DNA of 29,437 bases from Cerioporus squamosus (GCA_022592435.1 JABYQS010000338.1:1-29437), one strand, 5' to 3'; shown: positions 1 through 10,989, counted from the stretch's first letter. Made by a program: numbers and translations. The notes: generated by a model from the letters alone, not told the origin.

Positions 1-2
1 CG

Positions 3-173
3 TACGCCGGCCGGAAGCGCTCGGATGAGGATGACGAGGACCATATCCAGCGGTACCGTATACTCTTTTTCCGTGCATATACGCACGCCTTCTGACACGC
101 AGACAACAGGGAGGGCGAGCGCACCAAACGGATACTCATGGACGACGATGACGACGACGCGATGGAGACGTAA
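3..173 (+). CDS. 3' end of an unidentified gene with an acidic C-terminus
   Basis: The window opens inside what looks like the last two exons of a plus-strand gene. Exon 3-57 reads a charged stretch (AGRKRSDEDDEDHIQRY). A 45-nt intron (58-102, gtatac..acgcag) follows. The final exon 103-173 reads NREGERTKRILMDDDDDDAMET and stops at TAA 171-173. The joined frame keeps the same highly charged character, with a run of six aspartates just before the end, which is why I take it as coding. The donor is not a strong consensus; an alternative donor at 53 would change the phase. No domain is visible in so short a piece, so I assign no function. Most of the gene lies to the left of the window. Confidence 0.4.
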
Positions 174-1735
174 TCGCGTCGTCCGCACACGCTACCTGTT
201 CTGTTGCTGTCCTGCCCGGTATCCTACCTGCATCTCGATAATCCGTATTGCACAAGTTTTTGGTCCTGATGCTGTCTACACTGTTTAAACTCATGCTGAA
301 TGGGAATTAGCTGTCTATCTCGCCGTCGACTTGCGCTGACACCAATGCGCACCTTCAGTTCTCTAGTTCTCGAGATGTTCGGACATACTGATACTATGGG
401 ATATTTCGGATGATGGCGGTGGACTGGCCGCTTGCTAGTGGGGCCTCGTTCCCCTGGACAACTCTGAATAGTGAGTACTCGGTCCGCTAGTTCACAGGCG
501 TCTAGAATGCGTTGGGACCCTGCAATGAATGAGTACTGAAATTCTCGTCCTCGTAGAGATTCCCCTTGTGCAATCATGTGGCCATCGCCGCGTACTTGTC
601 AGCAGGCATCGCTGCCGGTGCCTTACGGTACGGCTATAGTCCAAGTGAAAGCGCTTGGTGACCTCGTGTCATACCGTGAGGTTCTCGCATGGTGGTTTGT
701 GGACGGCAGGAGTTGCTTCGGACCCTGACATGAAACAACATCGGGACTTTGGAAGGCTCTGTGGGTGAGTTCCGTTGCATTTCCCGGTGCCTTCTATCGC
801 TTCGTGGCTTAACCCCACATGCGGATGATTCATGGGCCGCCACGACACAGGACCGCGCCGACAGCGTGAAGAGACGGTTTCGGGGATCGGCGGTACATAC
901 GAGGTGATGTCCACTGTGCTTGCATTCTTTTGACTTTGTGCACACTCACTTCGTTTTGGGCAGTCCTCGGGATATCATGAAGCTGCAACGCAGGCTGATG
1001 ACGCATCCGACGTACCGGAACTAGGATCTGCTGTTCGATTTCCGGTTCACTGTTCCCTTATCCTCGAAGGCTCACGTCATTCTTGGGATAGCAATTCGTC
1101 CACTCAAGCCGATGCTGAAGTATGATAGCCACCACGCCCCGTTCCTTGTGACCTCGCTGCCATAATCGAGGAATCTGACAACGATTCGATTCCTTCACAT
1201 TAACAGCCATCCGCTAAGCATGTCTGCTACGCAACAAATTTGGCAGTGGCAACATCCATCTGGCAGGCATCCTGATCTCTGCACCCAACCTCGTCCGGAA
1301 AGATTGTGCGCCAACCTACCTTGGTACCTGAGGTCTCGTCGCACCAGCGGTATGTGATCACTCAGGGTCAGCGATAGATGTTTCAATAATTCTGATGCGT
1401 TACAGTGCTGAGACTCAACCATGTATATCCTGCTGTGATCGTCATCTTTGCGATCCGATTGTGCCGATGGGCCATAAAGATTCCGGAGGTGGCACTCTTT
1501 GAACCACCACGCACCGCACATATGACAGCTTCTAGTCTCTGGAGAACTCCGCTGCATGGACCCTAGGCCACCAGGAACCGTTTGAGTTGTTCATACCTGC
1601 AGGTGTGGTTTTCTCGGTTTCTGCCGATGGTCTGTCCTTTCAGTCTCGTGTGGTGACAGCACCCCTCTATTGCTATACGATAAATAGCATACGCCTGGTA
1701 CCGCAACCCATCGAGCCTCCAGCACCCGCCGTGCA
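174..1735. other. Intergenic stretch, no gene recognised
   Basis: About 1.56 kb between the acidic-tail gene and the large repeat protein. The open frames here are short, rich in Cys, Arg and Ser, and show no recognisable domain or consistent splice structure on either strand. I see no tRNA-like or repeat structure. The part just before 1736 would carry the promoter of the next gene. Confidence 0.5.
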
Positions 1736-4700
1736 ATGTCTGTCCTAAACACCTCCGCGTTTGACGCTCTCAATGCTCGACTGGCCCTCAGGTACCTGAA
1801 GTGGCAGTTGTCGGCGGGTCACGAAGCGGCCAACGACTTGTACTCTGCCTATCAGAGTATCGACATCACCAAAGTCTCTGAAGAAGAGCGTGAGTAGCAT
1901 CTTATGGCAGAGAGTGTTCGACTCACCTCATTGCTCCTCTACTAGGCATCGCGTTTGCTTGGGCAGTTTACAGCACGAAGCCGAGAGGCAACGACCCCTC
2001 GAGCGTCCTTCGCTTCACGTTTGGTGAACCCACTGTTCGGTTCCTATGCGATCACGACGCTCTGCTTGAGCTCAACGTCACGAAGCTGGCTCGGGGAGAA
2101 GACGAGTGAGTCTCATTGCTCCTTCCTGGACCCCATGTGTTCAACGCTATTCCCAGGACGCCCGTTGCCGAGAAGTGGTCTATCGCATACCGTGTTACGA
2201 CAGAATGGAGGGCAATTGTGGGCAACGATTCGAAAGTAGGCGAACACGAGAGCCGCATCCGCATGCTGGTGTTTGACTTCGAACGTGCGTCACCCTCCTC
2301 TCTCATTCCCATATCGATTGTAACTATCACATATGTAGAGGCCATCCCTGTGCAAACGCCCGCGGACCCCTGGTTTAAGGACAACTATGTCGAACGCCAT
2401 CTCTCCACTTACCTGAGAAACCTCCAGTTCGGGGGTCGCCACGTCTTATTTGTCCCTCCTGAGTTCGACGCATTCACTCTGTACTCCCCCATCTACTTCT
2501 CGCTCAGTGACCCCGCCGACGAACATGGGAAGAAACCCGAATACCCCCTCAGCGACATCAACGGGTACACTGCTGACATGATCGACCACTACCTCTCACT
2601 CCTCTGGTATACCTGTTCCTTCATCGCTCGTGAGCGCAAGGACACGCAAGCTATATGGAGGTCATCCCTTGCGGAGTTCAGGACGTGGATGCATAGGGAC
2701 TACATATCCGATTGGCACGCATGTCTCAAGTTTGGCGCCGCAAGGGTTGAAATACTGTGCTCCCGCGAGGTCGTGCTCCACTTCCCGCTGTCCGCTGTCA
2801 CGTTCTACCAGAAGGATGAACTGCTGCAGGAAGAGTTTGCTGAGAGGTACGTCCGACTTCCCTTCTATATCCCCTCTGTTCTATAGGCTGACTGGGATGA
2901 AACTTGTTCGCAGAGAAACCCCGGACTACACTGATTGGACGATCGCCGTAGTCGTGAAGGTCACCGCGAACGCGGCTGGAGTCCGAATTGATGCCGCAAG
3001 TCCGTCTTTCTTTATGCTCATTAAACACGTGCAAAGAATTGTTCCCTGATTACCTTCTTTCAAGGTGGTCGTTGTAGCTTCCGATACTCTGAGTTCACAA
3101 CAGCTCCCAAGACTGAACACGAACAAGCTCGTAGAGCACTCATCGCCTTCTTCAGCGAGCAATACGTCAATATCGTGGGCAAGACTCGGCTACGATATCT
3201 CTTCTACCGGCTGCAAGAGGAGCACATCCGCGCAGGCTGGGGTTCGTTCCAAGAATCCGACGGGAGCTGGTGGATGCTCGAGCGCAACGTCCGCTTCGGA
3301 CGTGCCACCATCCTCGACAGCACAATCCGCGAGACGAAGATGTGTGGGTTCGACGTCGTCGTCGCGATCTCGCAAAACTCCATCAACATGCATCTTCGCA
3401 ACGGCATCCAAGCCATCCGAGACTTCTTCCCCCGATGGGAAAGCGAGCACCTCGTTATGGATGTCAAGTCGGTGTCGGTGCGCCTGCGGGACGGCTGCAA
3501 GGCGATCCTGTTGGTTAATATCGTGGATGGACATCTGAACGCCCTCATGAACTCGGATTTCGCCCTGGACGATCAGTACGTGTCGCCGCCCCTTACAAAC
3601 CTTCGCATGCTCACATGGCGGGAAATGACACTCACTTATCTCAGGACCACCCCCATACAGTTTGGGTCGTGTTCCATCGCGTTCGAAGTTGATCTGCTCG
3701 AGAGGAACTTCAACGTGCCGAACAAGGGTTTCTCCATGTCTGAGATCTACCTTGACGTCGAGAGTGAGGACCAATGGCTAGCCTTCAAGCTGTGGAGATT
3801 CCTGACTGGATGCTCACTATAGATGCCGAACTCTCCGCTGCGGGGACGGATTTCAAGCCTGACTTCTACCACGACGACGGGGCGGGCAAAGTGCGCAACA
3901 CCCTGATCGACCTCGTCCTGAAGACATACTTGAAATCGCTCAAGGACAACGATGTACACGTCGTGGCCCGAATTCCGATCTATGGTCTTCACGCATTGTC
4001 GTTCTACAAGATGACCAGCATGGCGTTCTTCACCTACGCGCCAGGCTCAAACTTCGACGATGTCGAGGCCGACCAAATCGAGGGCCGCTCGGAGTCAATG
4101 CTGTTCGTCGTCGGGATGACCGGCAAGCACCCGCTTCCACCGCTCGAGATGTTCATACCCTCATACCGCTGGATCGTCAACGCAAGCTCCAGCTTCTCCC
4201 AAGGAACGTTCGCTGTCTCCGGGCAGACGTTCAACATGCGCCTGAACGCCCTTCTCGCCAACATAAACAAGATCACCACGCTGGCCTGCACAAATGCCCG
4301 GTCGAAGTCGGCGACGGTGGAAGACATTGTCCAGCAGTGGGCAACCTACTCCGAATTTCAAGACAGGTCCTGTGCATGGTCCCCTATAGGCTTCGCTGAC
4401 GCCGATAGGTTCGAGTGGAAGTACAGTCAGAAGTGGCAGTTCCACGAGGAGGGTACGCAGGCCATCATGCGCGGCGATTACAGCATCACATGTACGTGCA
4501 CAGGCCCTGCCGCTGGGCTCCTCGAAGGCACTCTCTGATCGTTCCCAATTCTCTCCACAGGTAGCACCGAGAACTTGCTCGAGTTGCCGGATATCACGCT
4601 GCTGACGAGCGGCTCGTTGGAGTTCCGCATGTCCGGGGTCATCAAGCTTCGCATCGCGAGCACTGCTAGCGACCACAGCTGGAGGTACGTAGCTCACACC

Positions 4701-5429
4701 GGTGCGCGGCGAGTTCCCCCCCTCACGTCCATATCCACCCAGCACCGAGTCGACTGCAACCTGGGAGGCTATCGTCTCTGTGAAGACCACCGGCCAGGGC
4801 GCGGTCAAGGTCGAGATCGCCGACACAGTCACTCATCCACAGCCCAAGGTTGCCGGCTTCCGGCGCACAAACGCGAACATCCCCGACGCGTACAAGATCC
4901 TCCAGGCGCACCTCCCGACGAAGGCGCAGTTCCGCGAGGCCCTCCAGGAGCTGCAGGACCTCGAGGGCCCGTGGGAGTACTACTGGCCCGGGGGCCCCGA
5001 CTCGTTCACGCTCTGCAGCCCGACCTTCAACGCCGACGGGGACCTCCTCTTCGAGCTCCGTCGCTCCTCGCACACGACGACCCGCCAGCAGCGCCACTTC
5101 AGCAGCATGAAGGCGTCCGCGTTCCCCACCGGGACGGCCGCATCGGGCAACCGGCCAGCGGACGGCCTGACTGGTCAGTCGTTTCATGCGCTGTGATGTG
5201 CTGGACACTGACAAGCTTTAGGGCGCAACTAGTGCGACCCAACGCGACCTCTGCGGGAAAGACAGAACCTGCGCCCACCGCTCCTGTGCCCTCGTCCACT
5301 GCTCCGGTGCCCCCGCCCACTGCTCCTATGAGTCCGCCCACCACTCCTGCGCGCTCGCCCGGGAGCTTGCGGCCGGAGTTTGGGCGTCGGCAGACGCGGC
5401 CCCCACCCGTCGGCACCCTCGGATTGTGA
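1736..5429 (+). CDS. Large uncharacterised multi-exon protein with repeated beta/alpha modules
   Basis: I do not recognise a named family. Twelve exons join in phase: 1736-1889, 1946-2105, 2157-2284, 2339-2846, 2914-2999, 3065-3575, 3645-3763, 3823-4366, 4409-4491, 4561-4684, 4743-5177, 5222-5429, giving about 1,019 residues. The 42-nt intron at 4367-4408 is doubtful: it is in frame and would add 14 residues if retained. The start MSVLNTSAF is the first ATG of the open first exon. No signal peptide or membrane span is evident. The protein appears to repeat one unit about four times (near residues 60-200, 273-395, 477-600 and 783-900). Each unit has a hydrophobic strand-rich part containing W-x-IAYRV or W-T-IAVVV type segments, then a helix ending like GGRHVLFVPP or DNDVHVVARIP. 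The tail is Pro/Thr/Ser-rich. If the last intron starts at 5174 instead of 5178, the protein ends early at TAG 5230-5232. Gene structure is well supported; function is unknown. Confidence 0.75.
5280..5360 (+). repeat. 21-bp tandem repeat encoding a Pro/Thr-rich heptad
   Basis: Three units start at 5280, 5301 and 5322, with a degenerate fourth at 5343. They encode APVPSST, APVPPPT, APMSPPT and TPARSP. The repeat keeps the frame of the last exon of the large unknown protein, which supports that frame as coding. Confidence 0.7.
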
Positions 5430-5821
5430 AACCCTCGTCCGCTTCGTTCTCGTATAATCACTGCATGCAATTCTGCCCACGATCTCTCATCCTTCCCGCC
5501 ACATCTCGAGACTCGCGCAGCCCATGTGCATACATATCACAAATTCCTCTCCAGGTCGCGGATGTATTTGTACGCTGTTCCAATCTAGTCCGTCCTTTCG
5601 GTGATCCGAGAGCACAGCTGCAAGCAGCAATATTGAACGTCTCAACTCGGACCAGTGGGGAAGGCGCCGCACGAGCACTGTCATCAGCTAGAGATAAGTA
5701 GGGTCGTGTTCTACACGGCAGGAACAGACATCAACAGGGTATTACGACCTTCCGGTACATGCAATTATCGTATTTTCGTCACATATCGTCTCACACCCAT
5801 CCATTGAAGATTAATCCATTC
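5430..5821. other. Short convergent intergenic region
   Basis: About 390 bp between the stop codons of the large unknown gene (+) and the methyltransferase (-). It should hold both 3' untranslated regions. I see no gene here. Confidence 0.5.
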
Positions 5822-7333
5822 CTAGACGTTCAAACTGCGGTAGACCCGACAATGTACCCTGCGAGGACGAGTCAGCGCACTCCAGACGAGATCGTCGGCA
5901 CGGGCACGCACCTGTCCTCGAGCAGCTCACCCACCGAGTCCGTCATACGGCACTCGGACCACGTCTCGACATCCCACTTGCACCAGCCCCAGCCGTCCTT
6001 GAGCTGCGGTGCGCACTCAGCATCCATCCATGGAATACAATCAGACATGTACGTACCTCGGGCGTTTATGTGGTGCGAGAACAACAAGCCACCGCGATTT
6101 TAGGCTGCAAACGACAGACCGGTCAGATTCGCCCTTACAGAGGGTTTGGGGACAAGGCGACGCACCTCAATTCCCATAACAACGCAAACAGCTCGGACGG
6201 CTTCTCGATGAGATGCAGCGCGAACGAGCAGACGACCATCTCGATGATGTTCGCCTCCAAGCTCGCCGCGGTGCTGATGCTGCTCTTCGATGGGGAATGC
6301 CCACTGATCGAGCTCTCGGGCGAGGGGGACTCCGGAGGGTTGTTCGGCTTCGGCGCGCCCACAGGCTTCGACGCGATCTCGGGAAGCTTGCCCTCGGCGA
6401 TGTCCCGGAAGGAGAGCGGATGTGCGTAGAGGTGCGTGCGCGTGTGGAAGGCTTGCGTGGTGTACTGCAATAACGGACTTTCAGTCGGGAGACACGGCGC
6501 GTGCACGCGTGGAACGTACCGGGTCGGCAGCGAGGATACAGGGCACTGGCATGTCAGGGGCGATGGGCGGGGGTAAACGCGACCTGGATGGCGGCACCAC
6601 TGTGTCTGAATCCGATTCTGACTCCTGGCCCCGTCTGCTCTGGCGCGCAGTGAACGCGTCGCGACCATCCTTCCACCACTCCAGAACGGCCGCGGTGGCC
6701 TCGCCGCTGAGCATATGACATTAGGGCACGCATTTGATAGGGCGCGAGACGCAATTGCAATTCACCTGCCTGCGAGAACATCAGCTGGACCGCTGATGGA
6801 GAGATGAGGGGACAGACGAACCGCAGGCCATGTCGAAGACCATGAACTTCTTCGCTTCGATGTGAGGCTGTCTCATGCGCCACCATCTGGGACGTAACGG
6901 GGGTGAGATTGGTGATAGATGAGTTCGCAGACTACGCGCGCACGTACCTGTTGAGCCAGATGTACAAGCAGGCCTTCACGCCGGGAAAGTGGGGATTGCG
7001 ATACGTCGCTCCGACCTTCTTGTAGTACTGGATGGCAAGGACGTTCACGATCGTGTCGGGTTGATGTCACGAACAGCACTCACCTCGTCCACGCCATGCT
7101 CGGTGTAGTTGTCCCTCATGGAGTTCTTGAGGATCCCGGAGGACGCGTCGCGATTACCCCTGGGCATCCCTTTCTTCGACAAGAGTTCGCGAAACAGTTT
7201 GGCGATGGTACGGGACGCGTGCTATAGACTTTGGAGCGAGCTTGTAGGCGGGCTAGAACGGGTCGAACGAGTACGAGGAGGATGAGGATGAGGACAAGGA
7301 GGAGGAAAGGACACTCGCGGTCGCCTTGGTCAT
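5822..7333 (-). CDS. SAM-dependent methyltransferase (class I Rossmann fold), uncharacterised fungal family
   Basis: Probably transfers a methyl group from S-adenosylmethionine; the acceptor is unknown. Exons, 5' to 3' on the minus strand: (first exon unresolved), 7221-7084, 7027-6948, 6886-6822, 6769-6766, 6706-6520, 6464-6166, 6104-6053, 6003-5912, 5858-5822. From 7221 they total 954 nt, exactly 318 codons with the stop. Motif I reads VFDMACGSGEA and needs a 4-nt exon. The later motif reads MVVCSFALHLIE, and the end reads KDGWGWCKWD followed by RVHCRVYRS. Between motif I and the later motif lies a long Pro/Ser-rich insertion. The donor at 6052 (gtacat) is chosen over the better-looking gtacgt at 6056 because only it keeps the phase. 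The 5' end is unsettled: an ATG at 7333 opens a Ser-rich exon, but it meets an in-frame TAG and does not join the next exon cleanly. The gene is head to head with the HIT gene. Confidence 0.8.
6766..6769 (-). other. 4-nt microexon inside the methyltransferase SAM-binding motif
   Basis: On the minus strand the tetranucleotide GCAG is preceded by gttctcgcag (a 3' splice site) and followed by gtgaat (a 5' splice site). The flanking introns are 52 nt (6770-6821) and 59 nt (6707-6765), normal for this window. Including it turns TGC G..C GGC GAG into TGC GGC AGC GGC GAG, completing the ACGSGEA motif. Skipping it breaks the frame. Confidence 0.8.
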
Positions 7334-7605
7334 GGTCACTGCTATAAGTAAAAAGCGATTGCAGTCAGGACGTCCAGGGCCGAATAACTTAGATGCCGAA
7401 CCGCCGGTCTCGCTAAATGAGGTGGCCAGCCAATCGGCTGCCTTGTTCCTGACAGCGCCACGAGGTTAAATATCCACCGAGGAGACCGAGACCAAAAACC
7501 CAAGGCACTCCTCCTGCCTCTCTCTCTTTTTGCCGTCAACCCCGACATCCGCGACACAGCTGACAGTTACAGTGTAGTGCGCCCCCATCAGCCTCGACCA
7601 CAACT
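7334..7605. promoter_or_regulatory. Putative bidirectional promoter (methyltransferase / HIT gene)
   Basis: About 270 bp separates two divergent start codons, so both promoters must lie here or overlap the first exons. A CCAAT box is present at 7430-7434 (gccagccaatcggc). An AT-rich TATA-like stretch (ttaaatat) lies near 7466-7473. A long pyrimidine tract (7500-7530) precedes the HIT start. Factor binding is inferred only from these motifs. Confidence 0.45.
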
Positions 7606-8641
7606 ATGACTTCTTTCGTTATCAAGACGCACGAAAACCGCGTCCTACCAACAGCTTGGAACACTGCGCCAGACTGTCCTTTCTGCCGCATCGTGCGCGG
7701 AGAGGCCTCGTCGTACATCTTGTACGAGAACGACATGATCCTCGCAATACTAGGTCTCTTCCCATTCGTTCTAACGCGATGCATAGTCTGGCTGACCTGT
7801 GGCATGTTCCTCGGTTCGTCTTGCTCGCGACATCGCCGGGAGGAACATAGACATCATGCCCTTGCGACCCGGACATACCCTGGTAATTCCCAAGACGCAC
7901 ACATCTCGTGTCTCAGAACTCCCGGACGACTTCGCTGCGCAGTGTGGCATCGCCGTGTCGAAAGTGGCTCGTGCCGTCTCGGGAGGTTCGTCACCTTGCA
8001 ATTGCTCGACGCCCTGTTGTTCGTCATGTTACGTACCAGCACATATGTCATGCTCTGATGCTCCAGCCCCCAGGGTGGCCCAAGGCGACCCTCCCTGCTC
8101 TTCCGTTGCCTTGAGGCGTCGTGAACCGGTCATGTTACTACTATCAGCCCTGACTAACTGCCGACGCAGCGTTACAGAACACGGCCTTGAATGTCGTTTG
8201 CAACCAAGAGTACGCCCAGGCGGTTCCCCATGTATGTCTGTCCCCAATAATCTTTGCTTTGAACCGTTGGTTATATTCCTGGTTATCTTATACTTCTCTC
8301 CTTGCCACTTGGCATGCACAAAAGTGAACAGCGCCGCGGGACTACCCCTGGAACTGCTGCTCAGCGCGTCAGGATCTCACTCACCACCTCGTCTGCAGGT
8401 GCACTACCACATCATCCCTGCCCCGCCGCCTGACACCGGCGAGGGCGAGTCGCAAGCGTCCGCGCCTGGACCCCCGGTGTCAGACACCGACTTCCGAGAG
8501 GCCCGCGACCGCGTGACGCAGCCGCTTACAGAGAAGGAGATGCACTGGCGCGAGTACGAGTTGCGGAACGCGCTCAAAGAGGATGACGCGCGCAAGCTGG
8601 TGACGAGCATCCGTGCGCTGCTCGCACCGCAGAGACTGTGA
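7606..8641 (+). CDS. HIT (histidine triad) family nucleotide hydrolase/transferase
   Basis: HIT proteins of the Hint/Hnt branch hydrolyse nucleoside phosphoramidates or related nucleotide conjugates; the natural substrate here is not known. Four exons: 7606-7753, 7851-7985, 8170-8231, 8399-8641, 588 nt for 195 residues. The N-terminal part has CPFC, matching the zinc-type cysteine pair of many Hint proteins. The middle has DIMPLRPGHTLVIPKTH, typical of the family. The catalytic triad reads HVHYHII and is split by the third intron: the first His ends exon 3 and the other two lie in exon 4. Past the triad, the tail of about 75 residues is Pro/Glu/Ser-rich and then helical (from TDFREARDRV), longer than in minimal Hint proteins of about 115-130 residues. 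It is probably a soluble cytosolic or nuclear protein. The family call is firm; the subfamily is less so. Confidence 0.9.
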
Positions 8642-9523
8642 TACTGTTCGGTCTTGATGTTGATGATAAACGAACTTTCCTCGTTATTAAAGCTCAATAT
8701 CGCGACGGTGATCAGGACGATTGACCGGTGCGGCAGTGCCAGGTTGGACGGATTTGAGCTTGAGGATGGCTGATGTCGGGCGTCGGCCATTTCCCCAACG
8801 TGAGTAGATAGCTATTCTCCAGAGACCAAAGAGAGATCAGGGGCTGGTCCATACCGCACACACACACTGCAGACTGTAGATGCCGCAGGCCAAGGGGACA
8901 CTCGGCGAGTAAAGTACAACTAGTCGCGTAGCACGTGAGCGCGTAGACGGTAGCGGGGTTAGGGTCAATGCCACGTCGCGTTGATCGACCACGTCTGCTT
9001 GTGCATATCCACGTATTCTCCGGGAGTCCGAGCGCTGCCACCTTCTAACATCCGCGTATTGCCCGCCAACTAGGCTCGCTTGCCAGCCTGTAGTTCCTCG
9101 TCCCTCAGAATACAGGCTGGTACGTCTTCGCAGGGGGGGTGGCAGTGAGGTACCGTGGGAACATCTTCTCTCGCTCTCAGTCCCTCGTCCACTTGGGACT
9201 CCAGGCTCAGCCAGAAATTACGCCGTGTGGTAGATACACGACCCGGAGACGTGGTCTCAGGGAACTTTGTCCACGATCTCGGCAGCTTGGAGGACGAGAG
9301 AATGAGTTTTACGCAAGTGCTAGCGCCCGAGCTTCGAACTCCGATCGTTCCCGCCAGCCAAACTTCGCACTCAGAAGTTCTCACGGGGGTATCTGCGACC
9401 CCCCCCCCTCAAGAGCTACAAGCCTACCCGCCAACGACCTCTTGACTGTTTGCTGTAACTTATTATCTTCGTCTCTCCTTAATCCTTCCAGGCGGTGCCA
9501 AGACCTAGTCTCTTCATCCAGGG
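8642..9523. other. Intergenic region between the HIT gene and HUT1
   Basis: About 880 bp. The proximal part, with AT-rich sequence at 8660-8700, is the likely 3' untranslated region of the HIT gene. The distal part is the HUT1 promoter, with a CT-rich stretch shortly before the ATG. I see no credible gene on either strand. Confidence 0.5.
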
Positions 9524-10989
9524 ATGTCGTACTTGAGGCTAGCATTATGTGTCGTCGGGGTCTACTCTATGTTCCTGGTGAGTTACTTGTGTGAATCACA
9601 CCCATGCTCGTATCTGAACTCCACGTAGCTGTGGGCAATAGCCCAGGAACGACGTACGTTGCACTGATTCTTCTCGACTCGACTTGCTGCTTACACCCAT
9701 TACCCAACTCTCCAGTATCCGTTCCCTTCCAATCAATAGACGGCACATCCTCTGACAAGTTCAACTCGCCGCTTTTCCTGGGCACATGTCAAAGTTTTCT
9801 TAGTGCTATTGCGGCATTAGGATACATATCTCTTCGCCGGAAACCTGGCCAGACCCTCTCTCAAACACTCGGCTTATTCGACACCGCGAAGCCTGTCTCG
9901 AATGGCGTCGCCAACGGCACCGCGAACGGGAGCGCGAAGGCGAACGGTAACGGCCACGCCCCTACCTCCGACGCACACAAGCACCCACAGACCCGCTTCG
10001 ACAACAAGTCGCTCCTCCTCCGCTACTTCCAGTGCGCCGTCTTCATCACCTCCGCTGCGCCCTTCGGCTTTGCCGCGCTATCCTACATCACATACCCCGC
10101 GATGGTCCTCGGCAAGTCGTGCAAGCTCGTGCCCGTCATGATCATGAACGTCCTCCTCTACCGGCGCAAGTTCGCCCGCCACAAGTACCTCGTCGTCGCG
10201 ATGGTCACGCTCGGCATCACCATGTTCATGGGCTTCGGGAAGGAGACGCCAGGCAAGGCGCACAAGAGCGGCAGCGGCAACGGCAACGGCGGGGAGCTCA
10301 GCGCGTACGCGCAGCTCATCGGCATCACGTACCTCCTCATCAACCTCGCCATCGACGGCGCGACGAACTCGACGCAGGACGAGATCTTCGCGCGCTACAA
10401 GGTCTCGGGCCAGCAGATGATGTTCTGGATCAACGCGTTCTGCACCGCGCTCACGACCGTCATCTCGGTCCTCCCCCTGCCGTACATCCCCGTCCTGCAT
10501 CCGTCCGCGGCGGGCACGACGGAGCTGCAGGGCGCACTCGAGTTCATCCGCACTCACCCGTCCGTCGTCGTGCCCCTCGCGCAGTTTGCGCTCACCGGCG
10601 CGCTCGGCCAGCTTTTCATCTTTGAGACACTGCAGCATTTTGGCTCGTTGACTCTTGTGTACGTTCAGTTTTTGCTCTCGCGTCCACAATCGCTCACAGC
10701 GCGACTGACTCCATACATCCACAGCACGATCACGCTGACGCGGAAGCTGTTCACGATGCTGCTCTCCGTCGTCGTCTACCACCACAAGCTCACCCCAGGG
10801 CAGTGGCTTGGGGCCGCGGTGGTATTCGCCGGCATCTCCGTCGAGGCGTGGGTGAAGCGCAAAGGTGAGCTGCTCTCATCAACTCCACCGTTTCGCAGAG
10901 ACAGTCGGCTCATCGCCTGCTTGACCACAGACGTACATGCGAAGCGCGTGTTTCAGGAGAAGGAAAAGGCGAAGATCAAGCAGCTATGA
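9524..10989 (+). CDS. HUT1: UDP-galactose/UDP-glucose transporter, HUT1 type (ER nucleotide-sugar transporter)
   Basis: HUT1 proteins (SLC35B1/UAA family) are multi-span ER carriers linked to UDP-sugar transport and ER protein folding. Exons: 9524-9577, 9629-9653, 9716-10658, 10725-10864, 10931-10989, 1,221 nt for 406 residues. The start MSYLRLALCVVGVYSMFL is the first membrane span. Family signatures include LLRYFQCAVFITSAAPFGF, ALSYITYPAMVLGKSCKLVP, LYRRKFARHKYLVV, IDGATNSTQDEIF and TITLTRKLFTMLLSVV. Two low-complexity Gly/Asn/Ala/Ser stretches (NGVANGTANGSAKANG; SGSGNGNGG) sit in predicted loops. The C-terminus ends KIKQL, a KXKXX-type dilysine signal that fits retrieval to the ER. The intron in LTLV|TITLTRK and a 25-nt second exon are required to keep phase. 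Assignment is confident; exact sugar specificity cannot be read from sequence. Confidence 0.93.

Noticed and set aside
3190..3774. A 194-codon minus-strand frame over exon 6 of the large unknown protein
   Set aside because: Shadow of the plus-strand coding frame, which is supported by in-phase introns on both sides.
4723..5214. Long open frame on the minus strand opposite the last big exon of the large unknown protein
   Set aside because: It is the antisense shadow of a GC-rich coding exon; the plus strand has consistent splice phases through this region.
9200..9225. Similarity between cagccagaaattacgc here and cagccacaaattacgc near 13681, as a possible dispersed repeat
   Set aside because: The match is only about 15 bases and does not extend on either side, so chance is the better explanation.
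10078..10785. A 235-codon minus-strand frame over HUT1
   Set aside because: An Arg/Glu/Val-rich shadow frame of the strongly recognisable HUT1 coding exon.
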